From Planctomycetaceae bacterium (GTDB lineage Bacteria; Planctomycetota; Planctomycetia; Pirellulales; Pirellulaceae), in assembly GCA_020638975.1 (NCBI GenBank), contig JACKHN010000007.1:62001-126000 (forward strand): a stretch of DNA of 64,000 bases. Direction: 5' to 3'. This document shows positions 50,007 to 58,031 of the stretch, piece by piece. A model generated the notes under the pieces. It did not search any database and was not told the DNA's origin. It saw only the letters and a list, made by a program, of their open reading frames with translations. The first letter of the stretch is position 1. Each line of letters opens with the position of its first letter. The position numbers and the translations under genes were made by a program.

Positions 50007-50868
50007 TACTCGCCTTGTGCGGCTGAACCGGAGCGCAATCATCGACTGCAACACCGGCGGCGGGAATGGGCAGACCCAGCGACCAGAGGACGGCTTGTGT
50101 CATCAGACGGCGGTATTCCACTCGCGTCCAGTTCTCGTGGAAGTGGCCACCACTGAAACCGAAAGAACGTCCGCTGTCGCCGCGTTGCCACGCCCATGCC
50201 ACCGTTTGCGTTACACCGTCAATTTCGGTTTGCAGGATGGGACTCAATCGATTGCCGACCGGTGCAAGCTTTAGATCGTAGTAGAACTCGTCATGCACCA
50301 TGAAGTTTTTAATCCCATGAGTGATAGGGTGATCTGTCGTCGCGATGGATAGGTCCGCATCGATCACCTTGTACTTGCGATCAGGACCGCCGTGGCAGCC
50401 GCCGAACAGTTTCAAGTAGCCGTCGATATAGCGGGCTTCCTTCGTCCCCATTCCCCAGTGCAACGTCACGAACCCGCCACCGCGAGCGGCGAGCTGTGCA
50501 AAGGCTTCGAGACGTCGTGGATCCTCGTGCGTCCAGCGTGCTCCCTCGGAAAGGAACATCACGACGCAGTCCGTCTCCCGAATGAGCGCGGGGCCATCAG
50601 GCCAAGGGCTGTCGGCGATCGAATGAGTAACTTCGACCCCAGGAACGGCAGACAGGCAACCCTCCAGCACTTGCAAGCCTGCCGTGTACTCGTGGGTCAT
50701 CGCGGGATGACCGTCTGGGCCTTGCGACAGGAGCAAAACCTTCTTGGTTTTGATCGTTTCGTCTGCGGCAAATGTACACGTCGAAGCAAGCGAAAGTATC
50801 ATCGCTCCGAACACGACGGCAATCCAAGGTGTGCGACTAACCCGCGGTTGGAAGTGTCGATGAGGCAA
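49990..50868 (-). CDS. Exported ThuA-like protein
   Basis: The 292-residue protein has a signal peptide (WIAVVFGAMILSLASTCTFA) and a ThuA-type class-I-glutamine-amidotransferase-like fold: VLLLSQGPDGHPAMTHEY, CVVMFLSEGARW, GGGFVTLHWGMG, then GFSGGHFHENW. ThuA domains are linked to carbohydrate use and often contain a conserved His. I prefer TTG 50868, since GGAGG lies 8 bases before it, to the frame edge at 50889. It probably acts in the periplasm on a sugar-like substrate. The gene follows a terminator, so it has its own promoter. Confidence 0.82.
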   Translation of the reverse strand: MPHRHFQPRVSRTPWIAVVFGAMILSLASTCTFAADETIKTKKVLLLSQGPDGHPAMTHEYTAGLQVLEGCLSAVPGVEVTHSIADSPWPDGPALIRETDCVVMFLSEGARWTHEDPRRLEAFAQLAARGGGFVTLHWGMGTKEARYIDGYLKLFGGCHGGPDRKYKVIDADLSIATTDHPITHGIKNFMVHDEFYYDLKLAPVGNRLSPILQTEIDGVTQTVAWAWQRGDSGRSFGFSGGHFHENWTRVEYRRLMTQAVLWSLGLPIPAAGVAVDDCAPVQPHKASINAGT

Positions 50869-50889
50869 CGTACCAACCTCCGCTTTCAA

Positions 50890-50930
50890 CTAAAAAGAAA
50901 GGGGCCCGATACCCTCAGGCACCAGACCCC
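50890..50930 (-). terminator. Intrinsic terminator of the SHD1-protein gene
   Basis: On the minus strand a 13-pair stem (GGGGTCTGGTGCC with GGTATCGGGCCCC, several G-U pairs) encloses the loop TGAG and is followed by TTTCTTTTTA. The G-U pairs favour the minus-strand transcript, 30 bases after the SHD1 gene stop. Confidence 0.85.
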
Positions 50931-50959
50931 CTTTTGAATCAATCAACCGTTCTACTCAA

Positions 50960-52378
50960 CTAGCGAGTCGCCAACTGAGGCCCGATCAAACCTCGGCCAT
51001 ATGTCGCTACGATCTGCTGGACATACTCAGCGTCGATCGTGCTGAGACGTCGCAAATCGACAGTGCAAGTACGACCGTTGTCCTTCAACAGTCGCACCTT
51101 CCCCGCGAGTACTTCAACGAGACGGCCATCCACCGAGAAGTTGCCGGTGTTGTCGCGCCAGCGACGCATGCCAAGCTCGTGAGGCTGCGTGGCTGGTGAT
51201 ACTTGGCCGAACAGATCATCGGCGGCGGCTGGGGCAGCTTCCTCGGCACCAGCGGGTTCGGGTGCTCCGAACAAGTCGTCCAACGATTCTTCCGCAGCGG
51301 GTGCCGCGTCAGCCGCAGGTTCGCCGAACAGGTCGTCCGCAGCGGGAGCAGCTTCTTCACCGCCGGGTGCGCCAAACAAATCATCAGCGGCAGCGGGAGC
51401 AGCTTCTTCGCCAGCGGCAGGAGCGCCGAAGAGATCATCGGCGGGCATTGCTTCACCTTCGGCAGCGGGAGCGCCAAACAAGTCGTCAGCGGCTGGTGCC
51501 GCTTCAGCATCGGCGGCAGGTGCGCCAAATAAATCGTCAGCAGCAGGTGCGGCTTCGGGCTCAGCGGCAGGCGCGCCGAACAGATCGTCAGCAGCAGGGG
51601 CGGCTTCAGGTTCGGCAGCTGGTGCGCCGAAGAGGTCGTCAGCTGCAGGTGCGGCTTCCGGCTCAGCGGCTGGTGCCCCGAACAAGTCGTCGGCAGCAGG
51701 GGCAGGTGCAGGTTCAGATTCTGCAGCTGGTGCGCCGAAGAGGTCGTCAGCGGGCATCGCCTTTTCCTCGTCAGCGGGCGCTGGTGCTGCTGGGTCTCCA
51801 AACAGATCATCGGCAGCAGCTGGAGCTGGAGCAGGCTCGGCTGGAGCGGCGGGCGCGTCGCCGAAGAGATCATCCGCCGGTGCTGCTGGAGCGGGTTCTG
51901 CTGGCGCGGGTGCTGGCTTGGCTGGAGCTGCTTCAGGTTTTGGAGCAGCTGGTGCGGGAGCTGGTTCAGGTGCAGGAGGAGCTGGTTCGGGTGCTGGTTC
52001 AGGCGCAGGAGGAGCTGGTGCTTCTTCGGCAGGTGGAGCCGGCGCAGGTGCTTCAGCAGGAGCGGGTGGTAGGGAAGCGGGCTCATCCGATGGCGACACG
52101 CCACCGCCGGAACCGCTGGCGGAGTTGTCTCCGGCACCACTACCGATCATATCGTCCGGCATTGGCGCAGGGCCTTGTTCCGCACCCTTTTGTATCGGAC
52201 CACCCTTTTGAATCGGACTTGCCGACTTCTGAACGACGTCCGTCCAAACGCAGACTGGGGCTGGAGCACAATGTCGAGCACGCGCCCAGCGGCAAGCGAG
52301 CGAGACGTCGACAGACATCAGAACCACAATGACCCATACTAACGACACATACGTTAGTTTCTTAATGATCTTCCGCAT
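50960..52378 (-). CDS. SHD1-domain protein with 13 DDLFG repeats
   Basis: The 472-residue protein starts at ATG 52378 behind GGAG. A signal peptide (LTYVSLVWVIVVLMSVDVSL) leads to a Pro/Ala/Glu-rich central part of about 300 residues. This part holds 13 copies of DDLFG at intervals of 16-21 residues, most within the unit PAADDLFGAPAAEPEAA. The C-terminus is an SHD1 domain (RRWRDNTGNFSVDGRLVEVL then VRLLKDNGRTCTVDLRRLS), common in planctomycete exported proteins. The repeats look unfolded and may serve as a spacer or binding array. The gene has its own terminator. Confidence 0.82.
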   Translation of the reverse strand: MRKIIKKLTYVSLVWVIVVLMSVDVSLACRWARARHCAPAPVCVWTDVVQKSASPIQKGGPIQKGAEQGPAPMPDDMIGSGAGDNSASGSGGGVSPSDEPASLPPAPAEAPAPAPPAEEAPAPPAPEPAPEPAPPAPEPAPAPAAPKPEAAPAKPAPAPAEPAPAAPADDLFGDAPAAPAEPAPAPAAADDLFGDPAAPAPADEEKAMPADDLFGAPAAESEPAPAPAADDLFGAPAAEPEAAPAADDLFGAPAAEPEAAPAADDLFGAPAAEPEAAPAADDLFGAPAADAEAAPAADDLFGAPAAEGEAMPADDLFGAPAAGEEAAPAAADDLFGAPGGEEAAPAADDLFGEPAADAAPAAEESLDDLFGAPEPAGAEEAAPAAADDLFGQVSPATQPHELGMRRWRDNTGNFSVDGRLVEVLAGKVRLLKDNGRTCTVDLRRLSTIDAEYVQQIVATYGRGLIGPQLATR

Positions 52379-52743
52379 TGAAATTGTCTCCAGGTATATG
52401 CCATGTCAAGAACGCCGGCTGGTGCGCCGACCCGCCGGACAATTGTTTCTGTCCGCAGTCTCTAGGCCATTATGCTACTCTGCCTGAATTGCCATCGCAA
52501 CCAATCAGGTATAATCCTCGATAAAATACGTCATTTGCTGTGCATTCGTAGGAAACTAACGCGGATTTTGCGGCCCTTAGCTGTTTTGCACTGTAAGCCC
52601 GCGCGAGAACCCGACCGGAGATCGGGAGTGAAGCGTGCTTTCTGAGGACGGACACAGCGAGTAGAGAGCGGCCCGCTCGACCGCATCAACACTTAACGAA
52701 ACCCTGCTTTCCAACAGGGTCTGGACCAGCCTCGGGTGCCGGA
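52379..52743. other. 365-base intergenic region
   Basis: This is the upstream region of the SHD1 gene and the downstream region of the 60-residue gene. A 6-pair hairpin at 52701-52720 followed on the minus strand by TTTCG may be a weak terminator. Nothing else is recognisable. Confidence 0.35.
52701..52720 (-). terminator. Weak candidate terminator
   Basis: ACCCTG and CAGGGT pair across an 8-base loop, 24 bases after the stop of the 60-residue gene, with a poor T-tract after it on the minus strand. The stem is short, so this is tentative. Confidence 0.3.
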
Positions 52744-52926
52744 TCAAGTGTCCTTCGGGACGGACTTCCTAGCGTTTCGGCGCTCGCCCTCTCGCCTTTC
52801 GACCCGCGGCATGGATTCCGAGTCTGGGACGCTCTCATTGAGGCGTTGCGCGACTCGGCGGTCTTCGCTTTCACGCTTCTCGATCAGGCTGAGCAGATCG
52901 GCTGGGATCGGTAAACGGTTCGACAT
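52744..52926 (-). CDS. Small charged hypothetical protein (60 aa)
   Basis: The protein starts at ATG 52926 with GGGAG 6 bases upstream and reads SNRLPIPADLLSLIEKRESE, then RRVAQRLNESVPDSES and a strongly basic RVERREGERRNARK tail. It has no signal peptide. It follows the secretin gene by 58 bases on the same strand and may be the last gene of the secretion operon. I do not recognise a family. Confidence 0.6.
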   Translation of the reverse strand: MSNRLPIPADLLSLIEKRESEDRRVAQRLNESVPDSESMPRVERREGERRNARKSVPKDT

Positions 52927-52984
52927 CAGGAACTCCCCTCTCTTGTCGCGTACAGCTTCGCTCCGATGCGAAATGCTCCTACCT

Positions 52985-54886
52985 TTAACGTAGCATAGTA
53001 CCGCGAGTCGCGGGTACGACTTCACCTCGCGCGGGGCGAACTTCGTTCGTCGGGGGCAGTCGGGTTATGCGAGATCTATCAATTACCCCGATGTTGTCTG
53101 ATTGTGGTGCAGTGTGAGCTGGAGGGGTCCGAACAATCCGAACCTCACGGTCGACGACACCCATGGTTGTTCCCCGTGTCGCCGGGACAACCGCAGTCAG
53201 TTCACAGTCGTAACTGTCTTGCAGCGAGAAGTAATCCCACGTGGGTGGCAACCGCAACATGTGCGGATTGTTGTACGCCCCTGGCAACTGAGGTTCCCAA
53301 GGCCTGGGATTCTTGAGCAGGGGACCATACAGAAGCGGCGTCAGTGCGCTTTCAGTCTCCATCCGCAACTGTTCGTCCGCGATGGGATCAAAGGGCATCA
53401 CGCGAGGTAGCAGTGCGATGATGATTTCCGATCGGCGTTTGACGACTTCGGCACGTTTGAAGAAAAATCCGATGTACTTGAGATTTCCGAGGTAGGGAAG
53501 TTTTGTCTGAGTGTCGGTGTCGACTTCTTGGATCAAGCCGCCAACCACATACGCTTGATTGTCCTTAAACATCACATCCGTCTGCAGCTCGGTCGTCTTC
53601 TCTTCGGGCAAACCAGTCACTGGATTTATTTGACCGCTGGAAACTTCGGGACTAACTCGCATGATGACAGTTCCATCAGCGCCGATCCTGGGAGTTACTT
53701 CTAGCACGACGCCGACATCTAAGAACTGGACGCTCTCCGTCGTGCTGGTTTGCGTCGTTGTCGTCACTCGAAAACCGAGTTGCTCGCCTGCTTGGATGCG
53801 AGCGGTCTGCCCATTGAGAACTCGAATCTTAGGAGATGCGAGTGTCTTGGCATCCGCTGAATTCTCCAGCATTTCCACGACGGCCCCCAGATTACCACCA
53901 CTAAGGTTGACCAAGAATCCCGAACTTGCCGCTGCGTTAGCGAAGCCCGTTGTTCCAAGTTGGACCATGTTGCTCGACACGTTGAACAGTTCCTCGAAGT
54001 CAACGCCATGTCGCATGTCATCGGCCAAATCGACCTTCAAGATGTAAGCCTCAATGAGCACCTGTCGGGGAGGCACATCGTGTCGTCGAATGTAGTTGCG
54101 AATGTTCTCGATGTATCCTGGCAAATCTTGCACAACCAAGACCTCTTGCGTTCTACGGTTATCATCCGCCGCGCTTTCGATCACGTTGGCGCTGCCAGCT
54201 GGCGAGAGCATTGTCTGCACGACGGAACTTACATCCGTCGCCGAGACGTAATCAAGTTGGAATACCTCGACCATTCGTCCTTGTGTCTCGGGGGCGAGGC
54301 CCTGCGAGTTGGCTACGCTGGTGACTTGGATGACGTTTCGGTTGCGAACCCATGTATATCCGCTAGTCGAAAGGATGACGTCTAGGACATCTTCGAACGG
54401 CAAACGGTGTAGTGTCGTGTTGAGTTGTGCGGTAACGGATTCCTGAGTAATCAGATTCAGACCTTGCGTTTCTGCCAACGCCGTGAGCACATCTTGGAGC
54501 GACGCGTTGCGAGCAACGAGTGAGATGAGCCCGTTTTCTGCTTCCAATACCATTCCGTCAGAAGGTCCGCGTAGTGGAACGGTATAGTCCTGAACTTCCT
54601 CCTGCTGTGGAGGATCGATTTCCTCGTTCGGAACTGCTGGGGTCGCTGGTGGTGTCGGCAGGAAGCGAGCGCTAGCCGCAGGTTGAGCCGAATCTCTACT
54701 TTCCTCTGAAGCCGCCTGTCCGGGTGCGAAGCCTGGAGCGAAGATTGGGGCTTGAGCGACGCGAATCGGAGTACGGCGAGAACCAACCTGCGACCAGGCA
54801 AGGTCGAGCATCAGCGCAGCGGTCACGATCGCGCCCAAAAAGGGGATCGCGAGATGCCGTCCGATAAGACGACCTCGTCTACGCAT
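52985..54886 (-). CDS. gspD: Secretin (GspD/PilQ family)
   Basis: The 633-residue protein has a signal segment (LAIPFLGAIVTAALMLDLAW), a proline-rich linker, N-domains with LISLVARNASLQDVLTALAE and FQLDYVSATDVSSVVQTMLS, and the secretin C-domain with VEMLENSADAKTLASPKIRV and VGVVLEVTPRIGADGTVIMR, ending KTTELQTDVMFKDNQAYVVG then RRSEIIIALLPRVM. It forms the outer-membrane channel for pseudopilus or type IV pilus. A C-terminal extension of about 110 residues follows, in which VVPATRGT occurs twice. It is the last secretion gene of the operon in transcription order. Confidence 0.92.
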   Translation of the reverse strand: MRRRGRLIGRHLAIPFLGAIVTAALMLDLAWSQVGSRRTPIRVAQAPIFAPGFAPGQAASEESRDSAQPAASARFLPTPPATPAVPNEEIDPPQQEEVQDYTVPLRGPSDGMVLEAENGLISLVARNASLQDVLTALAETQGLNLITQESVTAQLNTTLHRLPFEDVLDVILSTSGYTWVRNRNVIQVTSVANSQGLAPETQGRMVEVFQLDYVSATDVSSVVQTMLSPAGSANVIESAADDNRRTQEVLVVQDLPGYIENIRNYIRRHDVPPRQVLIEAYILKVDLADDMRHGVDFEELFNVSSNMVQLGTTGFANAAASSGFLVNLSGGNLGAVVEMLENSADAKTLASPKIRVLNGQTARIQAGEQLGFRVTTTTQTSTTESVQFLDVGVVLEVTPRIGADGTVIMRVSPEVSSGQINPVTGLPEEKTTELQTDVMFKDNQAYVVGGLIQEVDTDTQTKLPYLGNLKYIGFFFKRAEVVKRRSEIIIALLPRVMPFDPIADEQLRMETESALTPLLYGPLLKNPRPWEPQLPGAYNNPHMLRLPPTWDYFSLQDSYDCELTAVVPATRGTTMGVVDREVRIVRTPPAHTAPQSDNIGVIDRSRITRLPPTNEVRPARGEVVPATRGTMLR

Positions 54887-54908
54887 GCGAGTCCGAACCT
54901 CCGTGTCG

Positions 54909-55508
54909 TTACTCTACTTGCACGTCTGCTGCATCCGCCGGTGCGAATAGCACCCCGCGCTGACCAATTTCTTCAACTCGTAATCCTTCATGGACATCGC
55001 CAACTCGCAGGCTCAAGTCTCCGATGCGCGCGACACTCCCCCTTGGGGACCTTATAATCATATCGACCCCTTTTGCCCGCAAGCTCGCCATGAATTGTGC
55101 CTGTCGGGATCGCAATTCCTGAATCTCGGCGGCTTCGATAGCTGTTACATCTAACTCAGCTTCTCCTCCCTGTGAGGACGCCGTCAAAATCCCCGCAGTT
55201 TGACGGCGCTCTAGGATCGCGTCTGGGAGCATGAATGGGTTGCTAGCGACAACGCTCTCGACGTCGAACGTGGGCCAAGATTTTTCGTGTCGCTTTGTGG
55301 CGCTCGCAGTAGCTCCCGATCCATTCACACTTTCGACATCGGATCTCTCCGCGGCGGCGGGTCGTTTGCGAGGCACTCGCGCCACGCTCGAATTCGTACC
55401 ACCGAACTGCGTCACGATTACCACCAGCAGCACGACGGCAAGCACACCGATGAGAACTCCCTTGGCGGGCGTCAATCCACCGTTGGGTGGCTTCTTTTTC
55501 TTAGCCAC
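54909..55508 (-). CDS. PilP/GspC-like inner-membrane protein
   Basis: The 199-residue protein has a basic cytoplasmic start (AKKKKPPNGGLTPAKG), one membrane helix (VLIGVLAVVLLVVIVTQF) and a C-terminal part, ARIGDLSLRVGDVHEGLRVE, with the short beta pattern of a PilP/GspC HR domain. In type II secretion GspC joins the inner platform to the secretin; in type IV pili PilP does so. Position between PilO and the secretin fits either. Sequence similarity is faint, so the call rests on topology and place. It overlaps the PilO gene by eight bases. Confidence 0.65.
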   Translation of the reverse strand: MAKKKKPPNGGLTPAKGVLIGVLAVVLLVVIVTQFGGTNSSVARVPRKRPAAAERSDVESVNGSGATASATKRHEKSWPTFDVESVVASNPFMLPDAILERRQTAGILTASSQGGEAELDVTAIEAAEIQELRSRQAQFMASLRAKGVDMIIRSPRGSVARIGDLSLRVGDVHEGLRVEEIGQRGVLFAPADAADVQVE

Positions 55509-56085
55509 GGTCGCCTCCTTGTGGCGCTCTCGCCCCGAAATACAAAGTCATAGTCATATCGAGCGGATAAATCTCGGAACTGCTTGGAATTGTGATACTC
55601 ATTTGGCTGACCGTCGCCACCCGTGAGAACGTTGACATCTCTTTGAAGAAGCCACACAGAGCTGCGTAGTCACCTTCACCGGTGAGACGAATCTGAAGCT
55701 GTGAGTGTGTTCCGAGAACGGTCACGGCGCCTCGCGTGAAGTTGTTGATCGAAAGCCCGTTGGTCTTAGCGGCGGAAGAGATTTGCGCCAAATACTCCGA
55801 CTCTTGGGCCGTCTCGGGGATGCGCTGGCGAGCGGCTTCGGCGCTCGCTTCGAGTCGTGCGAGTTCGGCGCGAAGGCGTGAAAAGTCGCTGCCGACATCT
55901 TGCTCCGTTTCGAGAAGCGTTTCGAGTCGAGCGATCTCGGCGTCGTTATCGGACTGTTGCCTGGTGATCAAACCCGAGATAACGAACTGATAGGCGCACG
56001 CGCCGAGCAGCAGGCTGGCCAATCCTCCGAGATGGAAGAGCCACCCAAGTGCCATCAGCTTTCGATCATTCGAGTCGCCGGACAT
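55501..56085 (-). CDS. pilO: PilO-like assembly protein
   Basis: The 194-residue protein starts at ATG 56085 behind GAGAG. It has one membrane helix (HLGGLASLLLGACAYQFVIS), a coiled coil (DAEIARLETLLETEQDVGSD with ARLEASAEAARQRIPET) and a C-terminal ferredoxin-like domain, LQIRLTGEGDYAALCGFFKE. This matches PilO, which dimerises with PilN in the inner-membrane platform of type IV pili. It lies 8 bases after the pilN-like gene. Confidence 0.82.
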   Translation of the reverse strand: MSGDSNDRKLMALGWLFHLGGLASLLLGACAYQFVISGLITRQQSDNDAEIARLETLLETEQDVGSDFSRLRAELARLEASAEAARQRIPETAQESEYLAQISSAAKTNGLSINNFTRGAVTVLGTHSQLQIRLTGEGDYAALCGFFKEMSTFSRVATVSQMSITIPSSSEIYPLDMTMTLYFGARAPQGGDRG

Positions 56086-56093
56086 GTTTTCTC

Positions 56094-56657
56094 TCAGAAA
56101 GTGCATTCCATGGTGTACGTTCGCGTCTCAAGCTCGCCAATATTGGAGCTTCCCGTTGATTTCAGGTCGACTCCGACAAACGCGTTTGCCTCCCGCAGCG
56201 CGCTCGTGAAACGAGCCACCGCAATGTCGTCCATGGCGACGCCCGACAGCGTCAAGACGCTGGTCGCTGCCTGGCCGTCTTCGTTTCTTCGGAGATCGAG
56301 TTGGCCGATGGAGATTCGGCCTTCACAAGCGTCTCGAGCTTGACTGAGCAATCCAACTAGCCCCAACATCGAGCGTTCGTCTGCTAGCGAAAGTGCTAGG
56401 GATTCACGTCGCTGTAACGCGTCGATCTTTTCCGTGAGACCGGCGACTTCCCCCTTCATGGCTTCAATCGGCTCGTAACGAATCTTGAGGGAAGTCAGTT
56501 TTGCAGATCCCGCTTGGTACTGTGACCATTGCGTCCAACCGACCAGGACTGTCACGGCGGCCGATATCAACCACATCACCGCCCATTGTGTCAGACGCAG
56601 ACGGATCAGCTGACCGCGTCGATAGCCCATCGGCATGAGGTTGAGATGTGTCTTCAT
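56094..56657 (-). CDS. pilN: PilN-like assembly protein
   Basis: The 187-residue protein begins with a cytoplasmic KTHLNLMPMGYRRGQLIRLR; NLMP resembles the INLLP peptide by which PilN docks into PilM. One membrane helix (AVMWLISAAVTVLVGWTQW), a coiled coil and a compact C-terminal domain follow. It starts immediately after the PilM stop, with no gap, as is usual for pilMN. Confidence 0.85.
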   Translation of the reverse strand: MKTHLNLMPMGYRRGQLIRLRLTQWAVMWLISAAVTVLVGWTQWSQYQAGSAKLTSLKIRYEPIEAMKGEVAGLTEKIDALQRRESLALSLADERSMLGLVGLLSQARDACEGRISIGQLDLRRNEDGQAATSVLTLSGVAMDDIAVARFTSALREANAFVGVDLKSTGSSNIGELETRTYTMECTF

Positions 56658-57725
56658 TTACGTTCCCCAGGCCAGCGACGAGAGCGCGATTGCCGGTCCA
56701 AACAGCTCGATCGGCTGGCGAAGTTCCGTGAATGCAATCGAAGCAGCCGCATCAAGTGACCACGTTTCGATCGGCATCTCCACGCGTTCATTCAAGTATC
56801 CGGCCATGTTCTTGACGGCTGCCCCGCCTCCGAGCAGAACGACTTTGGTAGGCGCGATGCTGCGCCGTTGGAAGGACAAGAACGCTGTCGTTCGCCTCAA
56901 CTCTTCCACGAATCGATCCAGCGGCTCGCGGGTGACTTCTTCGATGACGCCTTGTAATTCCGTGACACCGCCATGCATTCGGTTCGGAAGGCCATGATCG
57001 TGCAGCAGTTTTTGTGCTTCGTCTGGCGTTACCGCGAGAGCTTTGCAAACCGCATCGGTTACCGACTGAAATCCGCATTCACGTAAGCAGCGCACGAACA
57101 GCGGTCTCCCACTCTTTACGCAGCAAAGCGTTGCTCGCTGATGTCCCCAATCGACCGCTGCGATCGGGGTAGTTGTATTCGGCGCACTCAGTGCGATCGC
57201 ACGCGCAGCGGCTAACGGCAGCCCGTCCAGCACGTGACCAACGAGTCGGGACTCGCGCATGTCTTCTGCAACTCGCGAAGCCCATGAGGAAGGCACGGAC
57301 AGGGCGATCGTATTGTCGGCGGCAGGACCTTTTTCAACGGGCAACTCGACAGACCAGAAGTCAAACTCTCGTGTGCCCTGAGTGTCGGTGGCGACGGAAT
57401 CGAGTTCACGAAGCACGGCGGCCCGCTGCTCGGCATCGGTGTCGCCTTCGACGTTGCATGTTCGCACATCACACACCGCCATCGGGAGCGTGACGGCAGC
57501 GTCGCGACCACGAAAGCGACTCCCCAGCGACAAGGCGGCTTGGATTTCCAGACTTGAGGCGATGCTTGACGCATCCTCACCGCTTTCCGGCCAAGGCTCT
57601 TGCCGCGGGATGCTCAAAGCCTCGACGAGTTCGACTCGCGAGCCGCGACGCTCCACTTGGGCAAGCTTCACCGTATGCGTGCCGATGTCGACGCCAATCC
57701 AGCCTCTCGTTCGCGAGAAGATCAT
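56658..57725 (-). CDS. pilM: PilM-like actin-fold assembly ATPase
   Basis: The 355-residue protein has the actin-like opening WIGVDIGTHTVKLAQVER, LSVPSSWASRVAEDMRES in the middle, AAVDWGHQRATLCCVKSG as the second phosphate motif and VVLLGGGAAVKNMAGYLNER as the adenosine motif. PilM is the cytoplasmic ring protein of type IV pili that binds PilN. It overlaps the 101-residue gene upstream by four bases (ATGA) and abuts pilN. Confidence 0.88.
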   Translation of the reverse strand: MIFSRTRGWIGVDIGTHTVKLAQVERRGSRVELVEALSIPRQEPWPESGEDASSIASSLEIQAALSLGSRFRGRDAAVTLPMAVCDVRTCNVEGDTDAEQRAAVLRELDSVATDTQGTREFDFWSVELPVEKGPAADNTIALSVPSSWASRVAEDMRESRLVGHVLDGLPLAAARAIALSAPNTTTPIAAVDWGHQRATLCCVKSGRPLFVRCLRECGFQSVTDAVCKALAVTPDEAQKLLHDHGLPNRMHGGVTELQGVIEEVTREPLDRFVEELRRTTAFLSFQRRSIAPTKVVLLGGGAAVKNMAGYLNERVEMPIETWSLDAAASIAFTELRQPIELFGPAIALSSLAWGT

Positions 57726-58027
57726 CGGGTGCGGATCTCCATGGGGAGTTGCTGGTCGCTCTTCGAGGAGAATTGTGTCGCTAATTTCTCCATTCGCTCG
57801 AGCCTCGCATCCATTTTCCCAAGCATCGCCAGAATCTCCCGCAGCACAAGCTCGCTGCGTTGATCGCCTGTTTGGAAGGGCTCTTGTGGAGGTGCGCCGC
57901 GACGCACGTCGGCTTGAACCGTCGAGTCGCGGGCGACAACTCCGCCGAGATATCCAAGAGCGAGCAACATCACGACGACAAACAACCGTCCCGAATTCGT
58001 GAGCTTTAATTTTGGGTGTTTTGACAT
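57722..58027 (-). CDS. Small membrane protein of the pilus operon (101 aa)
   Basis: The protein starts at ATG 58027 with AAAGGG about 7 bases upstream, at the end of gspF. After a basic start it has one membrane helix (LFVVVMLLALGYLGGVVA) and then a helical periplasmic part with SELVLREILAMLGKMDARLE, predicted to be a short coiled coil. No family is recognised. Its place between GspF and PilM, with ATGA overlap, suggests a structural role in the assembly platform. Confidence 0.7.
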   Translation of the reverse strand: MSKHPKLKLTNSGRLFVVVMLLALGYLGGVVARDSTVQADVRRGAPPQEPFQTGDQRSELVLREILAMLGKMDARLERMEKLATQFSSKSDQQLPMEIRTR

Positions 58028-58031
58028 TTGC

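Noticed and set aside
51200..51860. Regular repeats that might suggest a CRISPR array
   Set aside because: The units are in frame, vary mostly at synonymous places and encode DDLFG; there are no unique spacers.
51085..52332. Long open frames in other frames over the DDLFG repeat gene, one of 340 and one of 378 codons on the plus strand
   Set aside because: They are produced by the GC-rich repeat itself. Their translations are low-complexity, and only the minus-strand frame has a ribosome-binding site, signal peptide, SHD1 domain and terminator.
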